Positions 36,044 through 45,781 of a DNA stretch of 64,000 nt are shown one piece after another. The notes beneath the pieces are model-generated. The model searched no databases. It was not told the DNA's origin and saw nothing but the letters and a program-made list of their open reading frames with translations. The position numbers were made by a program, and so were the translations under genes. This DNA is from Neobacillus pocheonensis (GTDB lineage Bacteria; Bacillota; Bacilli; Bacillales; Cytobacillaceae): the NCBI GenBank assembly GCA_023702235.1, contig JAMQCR010000001.1, positions 3,410,001-3,474,000 of the forward strand. Direction: 5' to 3'. Positions within the stretch are counted from its first letter, which is position 1, and the number at the start of each line of letters is the position of its first letter.

Positions 36044-37924
36044 TTAAAGTCCAAATCTCTGAAGCCTTTTATAAAATGTGCTTCTTGGAATGTCTAGTAG
36101 CTTTGCCGCTGCAGTAACATTTCCCTTTGTCTTTTGTAATGCTTCAAGCATGCACTCCCTTTGTATTTTTTCCCTTGCTTTTAGCTTCTTATCACAATCT
36201 TCTATTCCTTCAAGTTCCATTGGAGATGACTTTAAAGGCTTGTTTACCCAAATTGATTGTAAAGAATTTAACATTTCATCCTGCTCCAACAATCCATCCG
36301 AAAATAAAATGTGCAATCGTTCTAAAACATTCTGTAATTCTCTAATATTTCCAGGCCATTCATAGTCTCTCAATCTATTATAAACATCGTCCGTGAAAGG
36401 AAGCGTCCAGTTATTCTTTCGACATAAATATTGAACAAGGTGTGGAATATCTTCTTTTCTTTCCCTAAGTGGAGGCACATCGATAGGATACACATTCAAC
36501 CGATAATACAAGTCCTCTCGAAAAGCTCCTTCATATACAAGCTCTGTAATTTCACGGTGGGTTGCCGTAATAATGCGAATGTCCAAAGGAATTTCCTTAA
36601 TGCTACCAATTGGAGTGACTATCCTTTCCTGCAGCACCCGTAATAATGCTACCTGCATGGTCTGCGGGATTTCGCCAATTTCATCTAGAAAAATTGTTCC
36701 CCTATTTGCTTGTTCAAATTTCCCTTTAACCCCCTGTCGTTTCGCTCCAGTAAATGCCCCCTCGACATAGCCGAAAAGCTCACTTTCCATTAAGTCTTTC
36801 GGAATAGCCCCACAATTTAAAGAAATAAATGGACCGTCCTTACGAGTGCTGTTTTCATGAATCGCCTTTGCAATCAGTTCTTTCCCTGAACCTGTTTCAC
36901 CTGATATAAAAACGGTGGCATCAGTTGGGGCAACCAGCCTTACTTTTTTTAACGTGTGCTGAAAAGCCTTACTTGTTCCACATTCTCCTTTGAACACAAG
37001 TGGTTGTGATGGAATGGAAGAGGCATACAATGAGTTTTGATGATGGATAAACCCTTCTGATAAGAAAAAGCAGCTTCCGATTATGCTATTGTCGTCCTTT
37101 GATAGGAAAGGTGTTTCAATATCAATATGATACCCATTATGTATAATTTCATGAAGGTTCATTCCAACCAATTGTGGAAACTTTTCGCGGACGGGCTTAC
37201 TTGCAGATATGATAATTTGGTTTTGATTACATACGATGAAGAGATGGGTTCGATGTGTCTGTGCTAATTCAGACGCTTGCTGGATATGGGCTATTTCTTT
37301 TCGATAGGACCGCCTGCTTACTTCTTTTTCGATAGCAAAGGCAATCGATGTGACCATTCCAAGCATAAAGGGATGCGAATACTCAACCGGACATGAAACA
37401 TCAATGACTCCCATTAAGCTTCCATTATCATGGAAAATAGGAGTGGCGGAACAGCTCCATTTATGTGAAGCAACAGAGTAATGCTCGGCGCCATTAATGA
37501 TAACCGCTTCTTTTGTTTGTATAGCCGTCCCAATTGCATTCGTACCAACTTCACCCTCGGTCCAGCGCACTCCTTCAACAAAATTAATTCTGCGTGCATC
37601 CATTAATGTTTTTTCGTTTCCAGTTAAAGATAGAACATAACCATCTGGATCGACTAAAAGTGCCATCATTCCCGAGTCCTTAATCGCTTGATCCATCTTG
37701 TTTAAATGAGGGGATGCTATTTCTATAAGCAGTGAATTCTTATCTTTTTTTGTGTATAATTGCTCTTCTGTTAATAAATGCAGTCCTTTATTTAGATAAG
37801 GATTTACCTTTTCCTTTTTACACCGGTACCAGGATTCCAAAATTCGTTTGTTCAAACGTGCTGAATCAAGAACACCCTCTTTGACAAAACGCTTCCACGT
37901 ATCTAAATAAAAAGTCGTATTCAT
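36044..37924 (-). CDS. acoR: AcoR, sigma-54-dependent activator of the acetoin operon
   Basis: 626-residue enhancer-binding protein. N-terminal GAF/PAS sensor regions; central AAA+ domain with Walker A GETGSGKE and the sigma-54 contact loop GAFTGAKR; C-terminal Fis-type helix-turn-helix (GNVTAAAKLLDIPRSTFYKRLQ). It matches AcoR, which senses acetoin and activates acoABCL through sigma-L. The start at 37924 has AGAGGAGG upstream; a frame to 37960 lacks it. It lies just downstream of bdhA, and its own promoter is predicted at 38059-38087. Confidence 0.93.
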   Translation of the reverse strand: MNTTFYLDTWKRFVKEGVLDSARLNKRILESWYRCKKEKVNPYLNKGLHLLTEEQLYTKKDKNSLLIEIASPHLNKMDQAIKDSGMMALLVDPDGYVLSLTGNEKTLMDARRINFVEGVRWTEGEVGTNAIGTAIQTKEAVIINGAEHYSVASHKWSCSATPIFHDNGSLMGVIDVSCPVEYSHPFMLGMVTSIAFAIEKEVSRRSYRKEIAHIQQASELAQTHRTHLFIVCNQNQIIISASKPVREKFPQLVGMNLHEIIHNGYHIDIETPFLSKDDNSIIGSCFFLSEGFIHHQNSLYASSIPSQPLVFKGECGTSKAFQHTLKKVRLVAPTDATVFISGETGSGKELIAKAIHENSTRKDGPFISLNCGAIPKDLMESELFGYVEGAFTGAKRQGVKGKFEQANRGTIFLDEIGEIPQTMQVALLRVLQERIVTPIGSIKEIPLDIRIITATHREITELVYEGAFREDLYYRLNVYPIDVPPLRERKEDIPHLVQYLCRKNNWTLPFTDDVYNRLRDYEWPGNIRELQNVLERLHILFSDGLLEQDEMLNSLQSIWVNKPLKSSPMELEGIEDCDKKLKAREKIQRECMLEALQKTKGNVTAAAKLLDIPRSTFYKRLQRFGL

Positions 37925-38058
37925 GGAACCTCCTCTAATCATGATAAAAATTTTCCGCATTGATTTGAGATGATTACTTTTTTGTTTATCCTGCGAAGAG
38001 AATAGGAGTCAGAAAGTAGTTTTTCAAAACGAGGTTTAAAGTACAATTGCCCATTATA

Positions 38059-38087
38059 ATTATATTAAATTGTGAATCCGCTTTCAA
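38059..38087 (-). promoter_or_regulatory. Sigma-A promoter candidate for acoR
   Basis: On the minus strand TTGAAA, 17 bases, TATAAT; about 135 nt upstream of the acoR start and after the bdhA terminator. Confidence 0.6.
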
Positions 38088-38125
38088 TGAACAATTTGGG
38101 TTTGTGAAGATAATTCAAAAAATAA

Positions 38126-38150
38126 ACTTCGCGCAATAAACGCGAAGTCT
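38126..38150 (-). terminator. Terminator after the aco-bdh operon
   Basis: ACTTCGCG-TTTATTG-CGCGAAGT on the minus strand, followed by TTATTTTTTG; 37 bp after the bdhA stop. Confidence 0.85.
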
Positions 38151-38186
38151 GAAAAAATTAATAGAATAATAGAGAATTATAGTATT

Positions 38187-39245
38187 TTATAAAGAAGGAT
38201 CCACTAATATTTTAATTTGCTGTTTGTTTTTAGTTAATGCTTCAAACCCTTCAGAAACAATTTGATCGAGTGAAATTTGTTTAGTTACTAATTCAGCGGC
38301 TTGAATTTGACCATTGGCAATAAGTTGAATGACTTGAGGAAAAATGTTGCGATAAGCTATGATACTTGTCATTTTTCTTTCAGTTAAAATAAAATTGTTC
38401 ACCGGGATGCTAGCAGGTTTTTCCCATATACTAATGTTCACAACATTACCTTCTGAACGTGTAGATTCGATCGCGGCATTTATTGTAGGTTCAATTCCGG
38501 CTACCTCAAATGCGACATCCACCCCAACCCCATCTGTGTATTCTTTTACAGCTTGAACAGGATTTACTTCTAAGGGATCAATTACTACATGTGCTCCAGC
38601 TTGTTTAGCAATTTCACGGCGTTCAGGCGAAACCTCCACCGCAATAATTTGGCTTGCTCCAGCAGCTTTAGCCGCTTGAATGACTAATAACCCAATTGGC
38701 CCTGCTCCGAAAACGGCAATGGAGTCCCCAATTCTTAATTCACTCTGACGAACAGCATGAACCGAAACGGCGGTTGGTTCAACAAGCGCTGCTTGCTCCC
38801 ATGTCATATAGTCCGGGATTTTATGAACCATCTTGGATGGCACCACACTGTATTCTGAAAAACCTCCCAAGCCGCCAGAAAGACCAATGAAACCTAATTG
38901 TTCACAAACATTATAATGTCCTTTCTGGCAAGAAGCGCATTTCCCACAGCTGTAAATGGGTTCTACACATACTCGGTCACCAACTTCAATACCTGTTACA
39001 GCTTCCCCAACTGCTACTACCTCTCCAGCAAACTCATGTCCCATTACAATCGGGGCTTTGTCCTTAGAAATTGGATGTGGCTCATCCACTGGTATAAAAA
39101 TGGGTCCTGCCAAATATTCGTGCAAATCCGAGCCACAAATTCCACAATAGGATACTTTAATTTTCACTTGATCCTTTTCCACTGAAGGTTCAGGAATATT
39201 TTCTACTCGAATATCTTTTGCGTTATACCATAGAGCTGCCTTCAT
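38187..39245 (-). CDS. bdhA: (R,R)-2,3-butanediol dehydrogenase
   Basis: Zinc-dependent medium-chain alcohol dehydrogenase interconverting acetoin and 2,3-butanediol with NAD(H). 352 residues. Catalytic zinc region YCGICGSDLHEY and GHEFAGEV; structural zinc CGKCASCQKGHYNVC; Rossmann motif VFGAGPIGLLVIQAAKA. Closely resembles B. subtilis BdhA. ATG 39245 is preceded by AAAGGAGGAG. It lies 17 bp after acoL on the same strand, so it is probably read from the acoA sigma-54 promoter, which would link butanediol and acetoin use. Confidence 0.93.
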   Translation of the reverse strand: MKAALWYNAKDIRVENIPEPSVEKDQVKIKVSYCGICGSDLHEYLAGPIFIPVDEPHPISKDKAPIVMGHEFAGEVVAVGEAVTGIEVGDRVCVEPIYSCGKCASCQKGHYNVCEQLGFIGLSGGLGGFSEYSVVPSKMVHKIPDYMTWEQAALVEPTAVSVHAVRQSELRIGDSIAVFGAGPIGLLVIQAAKAAGASQIIAVEVSPERREIAKQAGAHVVIDPLEVNPVQAVKEYTDGVGVDVAFEVAGIEPTINAAIESTRSEGNVVNISIWEKPASIPVNNFILTERKMTSIIAYRNIFPQVIQLIANGQIQAAELVTKQISLDQIVSEGFEALTKNKQQIKILVDPSL

Positions 39246-39262
39246 TTCCACTCCTCCTTTTT

Positions 39263-40640
39263 TTAAACATGCAACGCATGACCGACTGCACTAAGCAATG
39301 CTTCATGGATGGCTTCAGAAAGGGTTGGATGGGCGGCGATGAAGTTTTCCATAATATCTGTTGTCATCTCCGCATGGAGCATGAGAGTTCCCTGGCCAAT
39401 TAATTCTGTCGCATGCGGCAACAATGGAAATCCCAATGATTTCCCCATATTCTGGTTCAATTAACACCTTTACTTTTCCGACCCGTTCGTTAGCGATAAG
39501 TGCCTTTCCGTTCACAGAAAACGGAAATTCTCCCACCCTTATATCGCCATACTGCTCTCTTGCCTGTTTTGCCGTTAAACCAACACTTGCGATTTCAGGT
39601 GATGTATAAATACAGCGAGGAATGGCACGGTAATTTACTTGCGCATCTAAACCGCAAGCGCTTAAAGCGGCAACTGTTCCTTCATGAAAAGCCACATGGG
39701 CAAGCTGAATACCACCAACTACATCACCGCAGGCATAGATAGTAGGGATATTTGTTTGCATTTGCTCATTTACATGAATGCCTTGTCTTGAAAAATCAAT
39801 TCCAATATTCTCGAGACCCAAGTTATTCACTCTTGGGCTTCTGCCAATTGAAACGAGGACTAAATCGGCTTGAACCTCTTGAATTCCCTTATCGTTTTCA
39901 AAAATTGCCTTCTTTTGATTTGAATTCAAATCTTTTAGCACAGTGGAAGGGTAAATGGTTACACCATCGCTTTCAAGGTGCTTATGTAAAATCCCTGATA
40001 CATCTTCATCCTCTCCTGGCAGCAGCTGATTAGCCATCTCGACGATGGTAACTCTTGTCCCCATCCGGCTATAAATACTAGCAAACTCGCAGCCTATTAC
40101 TCCCCCGCCTATAATAAGCAATGAGGAAGGAATTGATTGAAGTGACATTGCATTAGTGCTATGAATAATCCATTCGCCGTCAAATGGTGCAAATGGCAAT
40201 TGGGTTGGTTCTGATCCTGAAGCTATAATGACTTTGTCTGCCTTTAGTTCTTCCTGTTTCCCATTATCTTCAATTTGTAATACCTGACTTGTTATGAAAA
40301 AGGCCGCACCTTTTTTTACCTTAATCTTATTTTTCCTCATTAAATATTGGATCCCCTGAACCAAAGTCGAGACGATACTTTTTTTCCGATTCTGAACGGT
40401 ATTCCAATCAATTTCGATTTGACCGGATGGCAGACGAATCCCAAACTCAGCTGCTTGGTTAAGCTGGCTGTATACTTCAGCACTTTCTAAAAGTGACTTA
40501 GTCGGCATACACCCTTCATTTAAACATGTGCCTCCAAGCGGTCCTTGTTCAATAATTGTTACTTCCTGTCCCTGCTGGGCTGCAGTAATTGCAGCCACAT
40601 ATCCAGCAGGACCACCACCAATAATTGCGATTGATGCCAA
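39263..40640 (-). CDS. acoL: AcoL, dihydrolipoamide dehydrogenase of the acetoin complex (frameshift)
   Basis: E3 component: reoxidises lipoamide of the acetoin dehydrogenase complex. FAD motif IAIIGGGPAGYVAAITAAQQG, redox disulfide GGTCLNEGCMPTKS, NAD motif LLIIGGGVIGCEFASI, and C-terminal FAD/dimer region ending with AHPTLSEAIHEAL. The last 50 residues are in another frame; correction near 39413-39419 needs two added bases (GG and CCC runs) to restore ISIVGPHATELIGQG. Corrected length about 458, the same as B. subtilis AcoL. It lies 15 bp after acoC. Confidence 0.93.
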
Positions 40641-40655
40641 AGGATTCCCTTCTTT

Positions 40656-41887
40656 CTATAAAAGCATGGTCATTGGCTCTTCTAAATACTGTTTCACCGT
40701 TTGTAAAAATGCTGCAGCTGGAGCACCATCAAGTACACGGTGGTCAAAAGTCAGACTGAGTGGCAGAATGCTTCTTCTTTTTATTTTGTCACCTATATAG
40801 ACTGGTATATCATAGACAGCACCTACACCAAGAATACCTGTTTCCGGTGGATTTAAGACTGGTGTAAAGTGTTCAACGCCGTAAGCACCAAGATTACTGA
40901 TTGTAAATGTGGAACCTTGCATTTCTTCATTTGAAAGCTGTCCTTGTCTTGCCCGTTGGGCTTGTGTTTTTATACTGCGTGATAGATTGATTAGCGTGCA
41001 TTTATCGGCATTCTCGATTACAGGCACTACTAGACCTCTTTCAAGCGCAACAGCCATTCCAAGATGTATGCGCTTAAATAAATGAATTTTATCCTCAATA
41101 TAAGCACTATTCATTTGCTGATGCTGCCGAAGCGAAAGCACAACGGCCCGTGCAATAAAATCGGTCACCGTTAATTTGATTTCATAACGATTTTGAACCG
41201 TTTCCGCTGTTTGCTTTTGTAAAGCAATAAGGTCTGTCACATCTACCTTCATGTTAATCGTTAGCTGAGCCGTTTTTTGCAAACTATCATACATTCGTCC
41301 GGCAATCACTTTTCGGATTCCGCTGACTGGGACCTGTTGGGTCTCTTCCAGCGTTTTCAACGGAGTTATGTCACTTTCCGTCTTCTGTTCATCTTGCTGC
41401 GTGGGTGAATTTATTAAAGTATCCTGCACATCTTCCTTAGTAATTCTTCCTCCAGCCCTGTACCATGGATTTTCTCGATATCAAGGTTGCCTGCCTCAGC
41501 CATTTTCCTAGCTACTGGGGAAATTTTCACTCGTTCCCCAGTCGTTTTCATTGGTAAATTGGGATCATTATTTTCATTTGTAAGAGCTTTATTTTCCACT
41601 TCAGACTTTTGCATTTGTACAGCAGCCTGCCCCGCAGTTATTTCTTCACCTGGATTTCCGATATAACAAATAACGGTTCCCGGTGGGACTCCTTCGTCCT
41701 CAGGCACGGTAATTTTCAATACCGTTCCCTCTGCCGGAGATTCAACATCTATTTCAATTTTTTCTGAATTAACACTTGCAATCGGTTCTCCCTTTACGAC
41801 TGAATCACCGACTTCCTTATTCCATATCGACACACTGCCCTCTTTCATGGCCATTCCTAGTTTCGGCATGACTACTTCTACTGCCAT
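40656..41887 (-). CDS. acoC: AcoC, dihydrolipoamide acetyltransferase of the acetoin complex (one frameshift)
   Basis: E2 component that takes the acetyl group from acetoin cleavage to CoA. Lipoyl domain 1-80 with the lipoylated Lys in NSEKIEI; E1/E3-binding domain about 115-150 (VKISPVARKMAEAGNLDIEKIHGTG); catalytic domain with FDHRVLDGA near the C terminus. One missing G at 41456-41458 breaks the frame within the binding domain, where the corrected text reads GRITKEDVQDTL. About 410 residues after correction. Between acoB and acoL. Confidence 0.93.
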
Positions 41888-41914
41888 GTATATCTCTCCT
41901 TCCAGCTTTCTGCC

Positions 41915-42943
41915 CTACACTTCAAGGGGTGCACCTAATAACTCTGAAACCACTTTGACAACTCTTTCCGGTTTAGGAAGGTAAATATCCTCTAGTGGCG
42001 GAGAAAAGGGTACCGGTGTATGTGGTGCAGTAATGCGTTTAATTGGTGCATCAAGGTAATCAAACCCTTTATCAGCGACAAGTGCTGCAATATCAGTAGC
42101 AATACTGCATCTTGGATTCGCTTCATCAATGATCACCAGACGGTTGGTCTTAGCTAAAGAAGAAAGGATGGATCCTTCATCCAACGGTGACAAGCTGCGA
42201 GGATCAACTATCTCCACTTCAATTCCTTTTGCAGCGAGTTGCTCAGCAGCCTCTAAAGCGGTATGAACTTGTTTACCAATCGCAACAATCGTCACATCGG
42301 ATCCTTCCCGTTTAATATCTGCTTTGCCTAATGGAATTGTATAATATCCTTCCGGAACATCACCGATCATATTATAAAGTGTCTTATCCTCGAAAAAGAT
42401 TACCGGGTCGTTATCTTCAATCGCAGCAAGCAGTAGTCCCTTGGCTTCATATGGTGTAGATGGAACGACCACTTTCACACCTGGAATCGCAGTAAACAAC
42501 GCATATAAGCTTTGTGAATGCTGTGCAGCCGCTCTAAATCCTGCACCGTGCATCGTCCTGATTGTAACTGGAACTTGCGCTTTTCCTCCAAACATATAAC
42601 GGAACTTTGCCCCTTGATTTAAAACTTCATCTAAACAGCTGCCAATGAAGTCGTTAAACATCAACTCTGCAATCGGTCTTAAACCCGTTGATGCCGCCGC
42701 CATCGCGGCTCCCATATATCCTGCTTCTGTAATTGGAGTATCTAAAATCCGATCCCGGCCAAATTCTTGCACTAATCCTTTTGTGACCCCCAGTACACCT
42801 CCCCATGCATCTTCATCCTGTAAGTGATCAACCTCAGCCCCGCCTGCGACGTCCTCTCCCATTAGAATGACATTTTCATCCTTCCTCATTGCAAGCTTCA
42901 TAGCCTCATTTATAGCAGCTGACATACTCAACTTTCTTGTCAT
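41915..42943 (-). CDS. acoB: AcoB, acetoin dehydrogenase E1 beta subunit
   Basis: 342-residue transketolase-like beta subunit (TPP-dependent E1). It includes VILMGEDVAGG, DTPITEAGYMGAAMAAA, FGGKAQVPVTIRTMHGAG and the C-terminal transketolase domain (VEIVDPRSLSPLD). Start 42943 follows AAGGAGG; the frame to 43003 has no ribosome site. It is 119 bp downstream of acoA and intact. Length equals B. subtilis AcoB. Confidence 0.95.
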   Translation of the reverse strand: MTRKLSMSAAINEAMKLAMRKDENVILMGEDVAGGAEVDHLQDEDAWGGVLGVTKGLVQEFGRDRILDTPITEAGYMGAAMAAASTGLRPIAELMFNDFIGSCLDEVLNQGAKFRYMFGGKAQVPVTIRTMHGAGFRAAAQHSQSLYALFTAIPGVKVVVPSTPYEAKGLLLAAIEDNDPVIFFEDKTLYNMIGDVPEGYYTIPLGKADIKREGSDVTIVAIGKQVHTALEAAEQLAAKGIEVEIVDPRSLSPLDEGSILSSLAKTNRLVIIDEANPRCSIATDIAALVADKGFDYLDAPIKRITAPHTPVPFSPPLEDIYLPKPERVVKVVSELLGAPLEV

Positions 42944-43062
42944 AATTGGTTCCTCCTTTTTAATCGGATAATCGGAATTTATATCCATCAATTCTGAACA
43001 CATAAGGACAACTATAGATCTGTCTTCACCTAACGGCTCTCTAGCCGTCGAGTTTACTTTAT

Positions 43063-44060
43063 TTAATAGGTAACATATACATCGGTTAACAGTTCGGAAG
43101 CATTTGGATACGGGCTCTCCTCACTAAACTTAACAGCTTGATTAACAGCTTCTTCCACTGATTCTTCAAGGTTAACTAATTCTTTTTCATCCAATAGCTG
43201 CTCGTTTAACAAATGCTGCCTAAATAGATTAATCGCATCTTTCTCTTGCTTGTGTTCCGCCTTTTCCTGTTCCGTTTTATACTTTTGGGCATCTCCTTCA
43301 AAGTGACCATAATTCCGATAGGTAACACATTCAATCAATGTTGGACCTTCTCCCCTGCGTGCTCTTTGAACTGCTTCTTGGGCAGCCTGGTAGACAGCCA
43401 GAACATCCTTGCCATCAACCTTTATGCCTGGAATATTATAGCCAATCGCACGATCTACGATGGATTTACAACTAGACGCATAGTTAAATGGTGTAGCTTC
43501 TGCATAGCCGTTATTTTCAGCAATGAAAACAACTGGTAGCTTCCAAATAGCTGCAAGATTAATACCTTCATGAAAGGTACCATGATTTTGAGCACCATCT
43601 CCAAAGAAGCAAACACTTACATTATCAGTCTTTTTATACTTAGCAGTTAATGCAGCACCGCAGGCCAATGGAAAGCCCCCGCCAACAATTCCATTTGCAC
43701 CGAGCATTCCTTTGTCAAGGTCTGCTATATGCATTGAACCGCCTTTTCCTTTACATAATCCTGTCACTTTTCCATATATTTCAGCCATCATTCCATTCAA
43801 ATCGCAGCCCTTCGCAATACAATGTCCATGTCCGCGGTGGGTACTAGTAATACTATCTTTATCGTTTAAATGGGCACAAACCCCAACAGCAACCGCTTCC
43901 TCTCCAGCATACAAATGAACAAATCCTGGCAAGATTCCCTGTGCAAATAACTCATGAACTTTATCCTCAAAGTTTCGGATTTCTAGCATTTTTTTGTACA
44001 TCCATCGGGCTTTTTCTTTGGTTAATGCTACCTCTTTTTGCTTACCACCGTTCTCATCAT
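43063..44060 (-). CDS. acoA: AcoA, acetoin dehydrogenase E1 alpha subunit (5' frameshift)
   Basis: TPP-binding alpha subunit that cleaves acetoin to acetaldehyde and hydroxyethyl-TPP. TPP motif GDGAQNHGTFHEGINLAA, plus HRGHGHCIAKG and the phosphorylation-loop region. The clear ribosome site (GGGAGG) and ATG at 44060 are out of frame with the body by one base near 44053-44058; the missing N-terminal residues read ENGGKQKEVALTKEKARW in the body frame. Corrected length is about 332, matching AcoA (333). It is the first gene after the sigma-54 promoter. Confidence 0.92.
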
Positions 44061-44098
44061 TTTAGCCTCCCTGCCTAAATTTCCTTACACCTTCTATA

Positions 44099-44116
44099 TT
44101 GCAAGTACCGTGCCAA
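44099..44116 (-). promoter_or_regulatory. Sigma-54 (SigL) promoter of the aco operon
   Basis: Minus strand TTGGCACGGTACTTGCAA: GG at -24 and GC at -12 with exact consensus spacing (TGGCACG-N4-TTGCA). It lies 39 nt upstream of the acoA start, and acoR encodes the matching activator. Confidence 0.92.
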
Positions 44117-44164
44117 CTAATAACCCTAGCATGGAGTCAAGATTTACGTGATTTCATGACACAA

Positions 44165-44208
44165 AAAAAGAGACAAAATGAGACAGGAGTCTCATTTTGT
44201 CTCTTTTT
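44165..44208. terminator. Very strong perfect hairpin terminator
   Basis: Twenty-base perfect arms (AAAAAGAGACAAAATGAGAC and its complement) with a 4-base loop. It ends the NapH-like transcript and insulates the aco promoter; T runs exist on both strands. Confidence 0.9.
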
Positions 44209-44258
44209 GATTACTGACCATTAAACGTCTTAATAAGCCAGCCACAGGTCTCGTATTC

Positions 44259-45252
44259 TTAATGCCCAATATTATTAGCGTCTGGAATCAATTGCTTCCA
44301 ATCTTCATAGGAAAGGATTGTGTTCCAATGGCCAGTAATTTTAGCAAAACCGACTACCAAAATAAACGGAACAAGGAAAGCAACCAGAACAAACCATTTG
44401 TTGACCTTTTTGTTTGCAACTGTCATGTTCAACGTATCTTTAACTGGACAAGCTTCAACACACTGCATGCAGGCTGTACAATCTGCCGTTGCAACAGCTT
44501 CTTTTGTATGAACTTTTATTCTTTGTACACATTTCACAATTTGTACCTGTCTTTTCATTTCTGCGCACTTTTGTAATTCTAAAGATTGAACCAAGACCGA
44601 TCATAGCACCATATGGGCAGAGAAAACGGCACCAGAAGTTTTTAAAAAACAGGGTTAGGATAAACATGACAAGAATAAATTTTAAGGCAAAACCACCGAT
44701 GTTTAAGAAAAAGAGAAGCATTTTCACGTTGGAAATTTCATTATAAGGGTCAGTTAGGAAGCCTTTAGCGACAAAAGTCGGCATATCAAAAACTATCATT
44801 TTTAAAAAGAATAATAGCAATAAATATTTTAAGGGGGTTAAGACACAAACAAGCCACTGGGGAATGTCAAAATTCATTTTGAAAAGCTTTTTCCCGAGCA
44901 TCCCCGTCCACTCACTTACCGTTTCGAAAGGGCAAAACCAACTGCAAAACACAATTCCCGAACCAACAAAAAAGGTGAATAAAACAAGCCCTGCCGGGTG
45001 AATTTTATCAAATTCCCCGCAAGTCAACCATACCTTCAAAGCTACTAAAGCACTAATTGGCAGGAACACTTCGACGGCAGACGGTTTCTCCACAAAAGGC
45101 TGACGACCCAATGTTTCAAAATGCATGTAAAATTGATAAAAGCGCAGGCCTACATATAGTAAAAACAATAGAAACACTCCCTGAACCACATGTCTGGTTA
45201 TTTGAACGGGCTTTCGTTTCAACTGTTTGACGTACCAGTTCTTAGATTTCAT
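44259..45252 (-). CDS. NapH/MauN-like 4Fe-4S membrane protein (one frameshift)
   Basis: About 331 residues. N-terminal helices and cytoplasmic cysteine motifs CSWFCPFETVSEW and CRFLCPYGAMIGL (CxxxCP pairs typical of NapH/NosR/CcoG-type proteins). Then ferredoxin-type motifs NCEMC and CTACMQCVEACPVKDTL, a further helix and a short tail. The last part is in another frame; the break is at about 44518-44525. It probably passes quinol electrons to a periplasmic-side or cytosolic reductase. ATG 45252 follows GGAGGAAA. An FNR-type 12-mer lies 57 bp upstream, which fits anaerobic expression. Confidence 0.82.
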
Positions 45253-45308
45253 CACGTTTCCTCCATTCTCGTTACTTTAACTATAAGAAATGGATAAAAT
45301 AGGGTGTG

Positions 45309-45320
45309 TGATATAAATCA
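45309..45320. promoter_or_regulatory. FNR-type box upstream of the NapH-like gene
   Basis: On the minus strand TGATTTATATCA, identical to the core of the perfect FNR box at 32971-32982. Confidence 0.65.
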
Positions 45321-45508
45321 TTTAGTAGATTGATTTCATAAAGATGTCACAATAGCATCTTAAAATTGTCAAATAATTTTTTATTGTTGTCCTATCAATG
45401 TTGTACACGATTTCTGGTGTTTTTCTCCAAAAAAAGGGGTTGCAAAACTTTTCAGAAATAATATAATTTCTATATCAACATTGGTTCAGATTTTTTTGAA
45501 AAGTTTAA

Positions 45509-45768
45509 AAATCAATGACGAGAAGAGTAGCTTGTAATTCTTGTACTGTAGAGAGCCGGCGGCTGGTGAAAGCTGGTGTCAGGATACAAGTGAAAATCAT
45601 CTCCGAGATGCAAGGGTGAACGTTTAGTAGCCTCTGCCGGACCTGCCCGCCGTTAAAATGGGACACGTATGATGGTACGTTGATCGAGAGCCGCAATTGT
45701 TTTTATTCGTTGCGGAAGTAGGGTGGTAACGCGAGCTAGCTCGTCCCTATCCATGGGACGGGCTTTTT
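45509..45768 (+). promoter_or_regulatory. T-box riboswitch (tRNA-sensing leader)
   Basis: Contains the Stem I features GAAGAGTA and GAGAGCCGGCGG...GCTGGTG, the T-box core AGGGTGGTAACGCG (45720-45733), and the terminator GCTCGTCCC-TATCCAT-GGGACGGGC followed by TTTTT (45739-45768), which the T-box core can disrupt. GTT at 45622-45624, after GAAC, is a possible valine specifier, which I could not confirm by folding. The following sequence is a BrnQ branched-chain amino-acid transporter fragment, which fits control by tRNA-Val or tRNA-Ile. Confidence 0.93.
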
Positions 45769-45781
45769 GTAGTTTTTTAAA

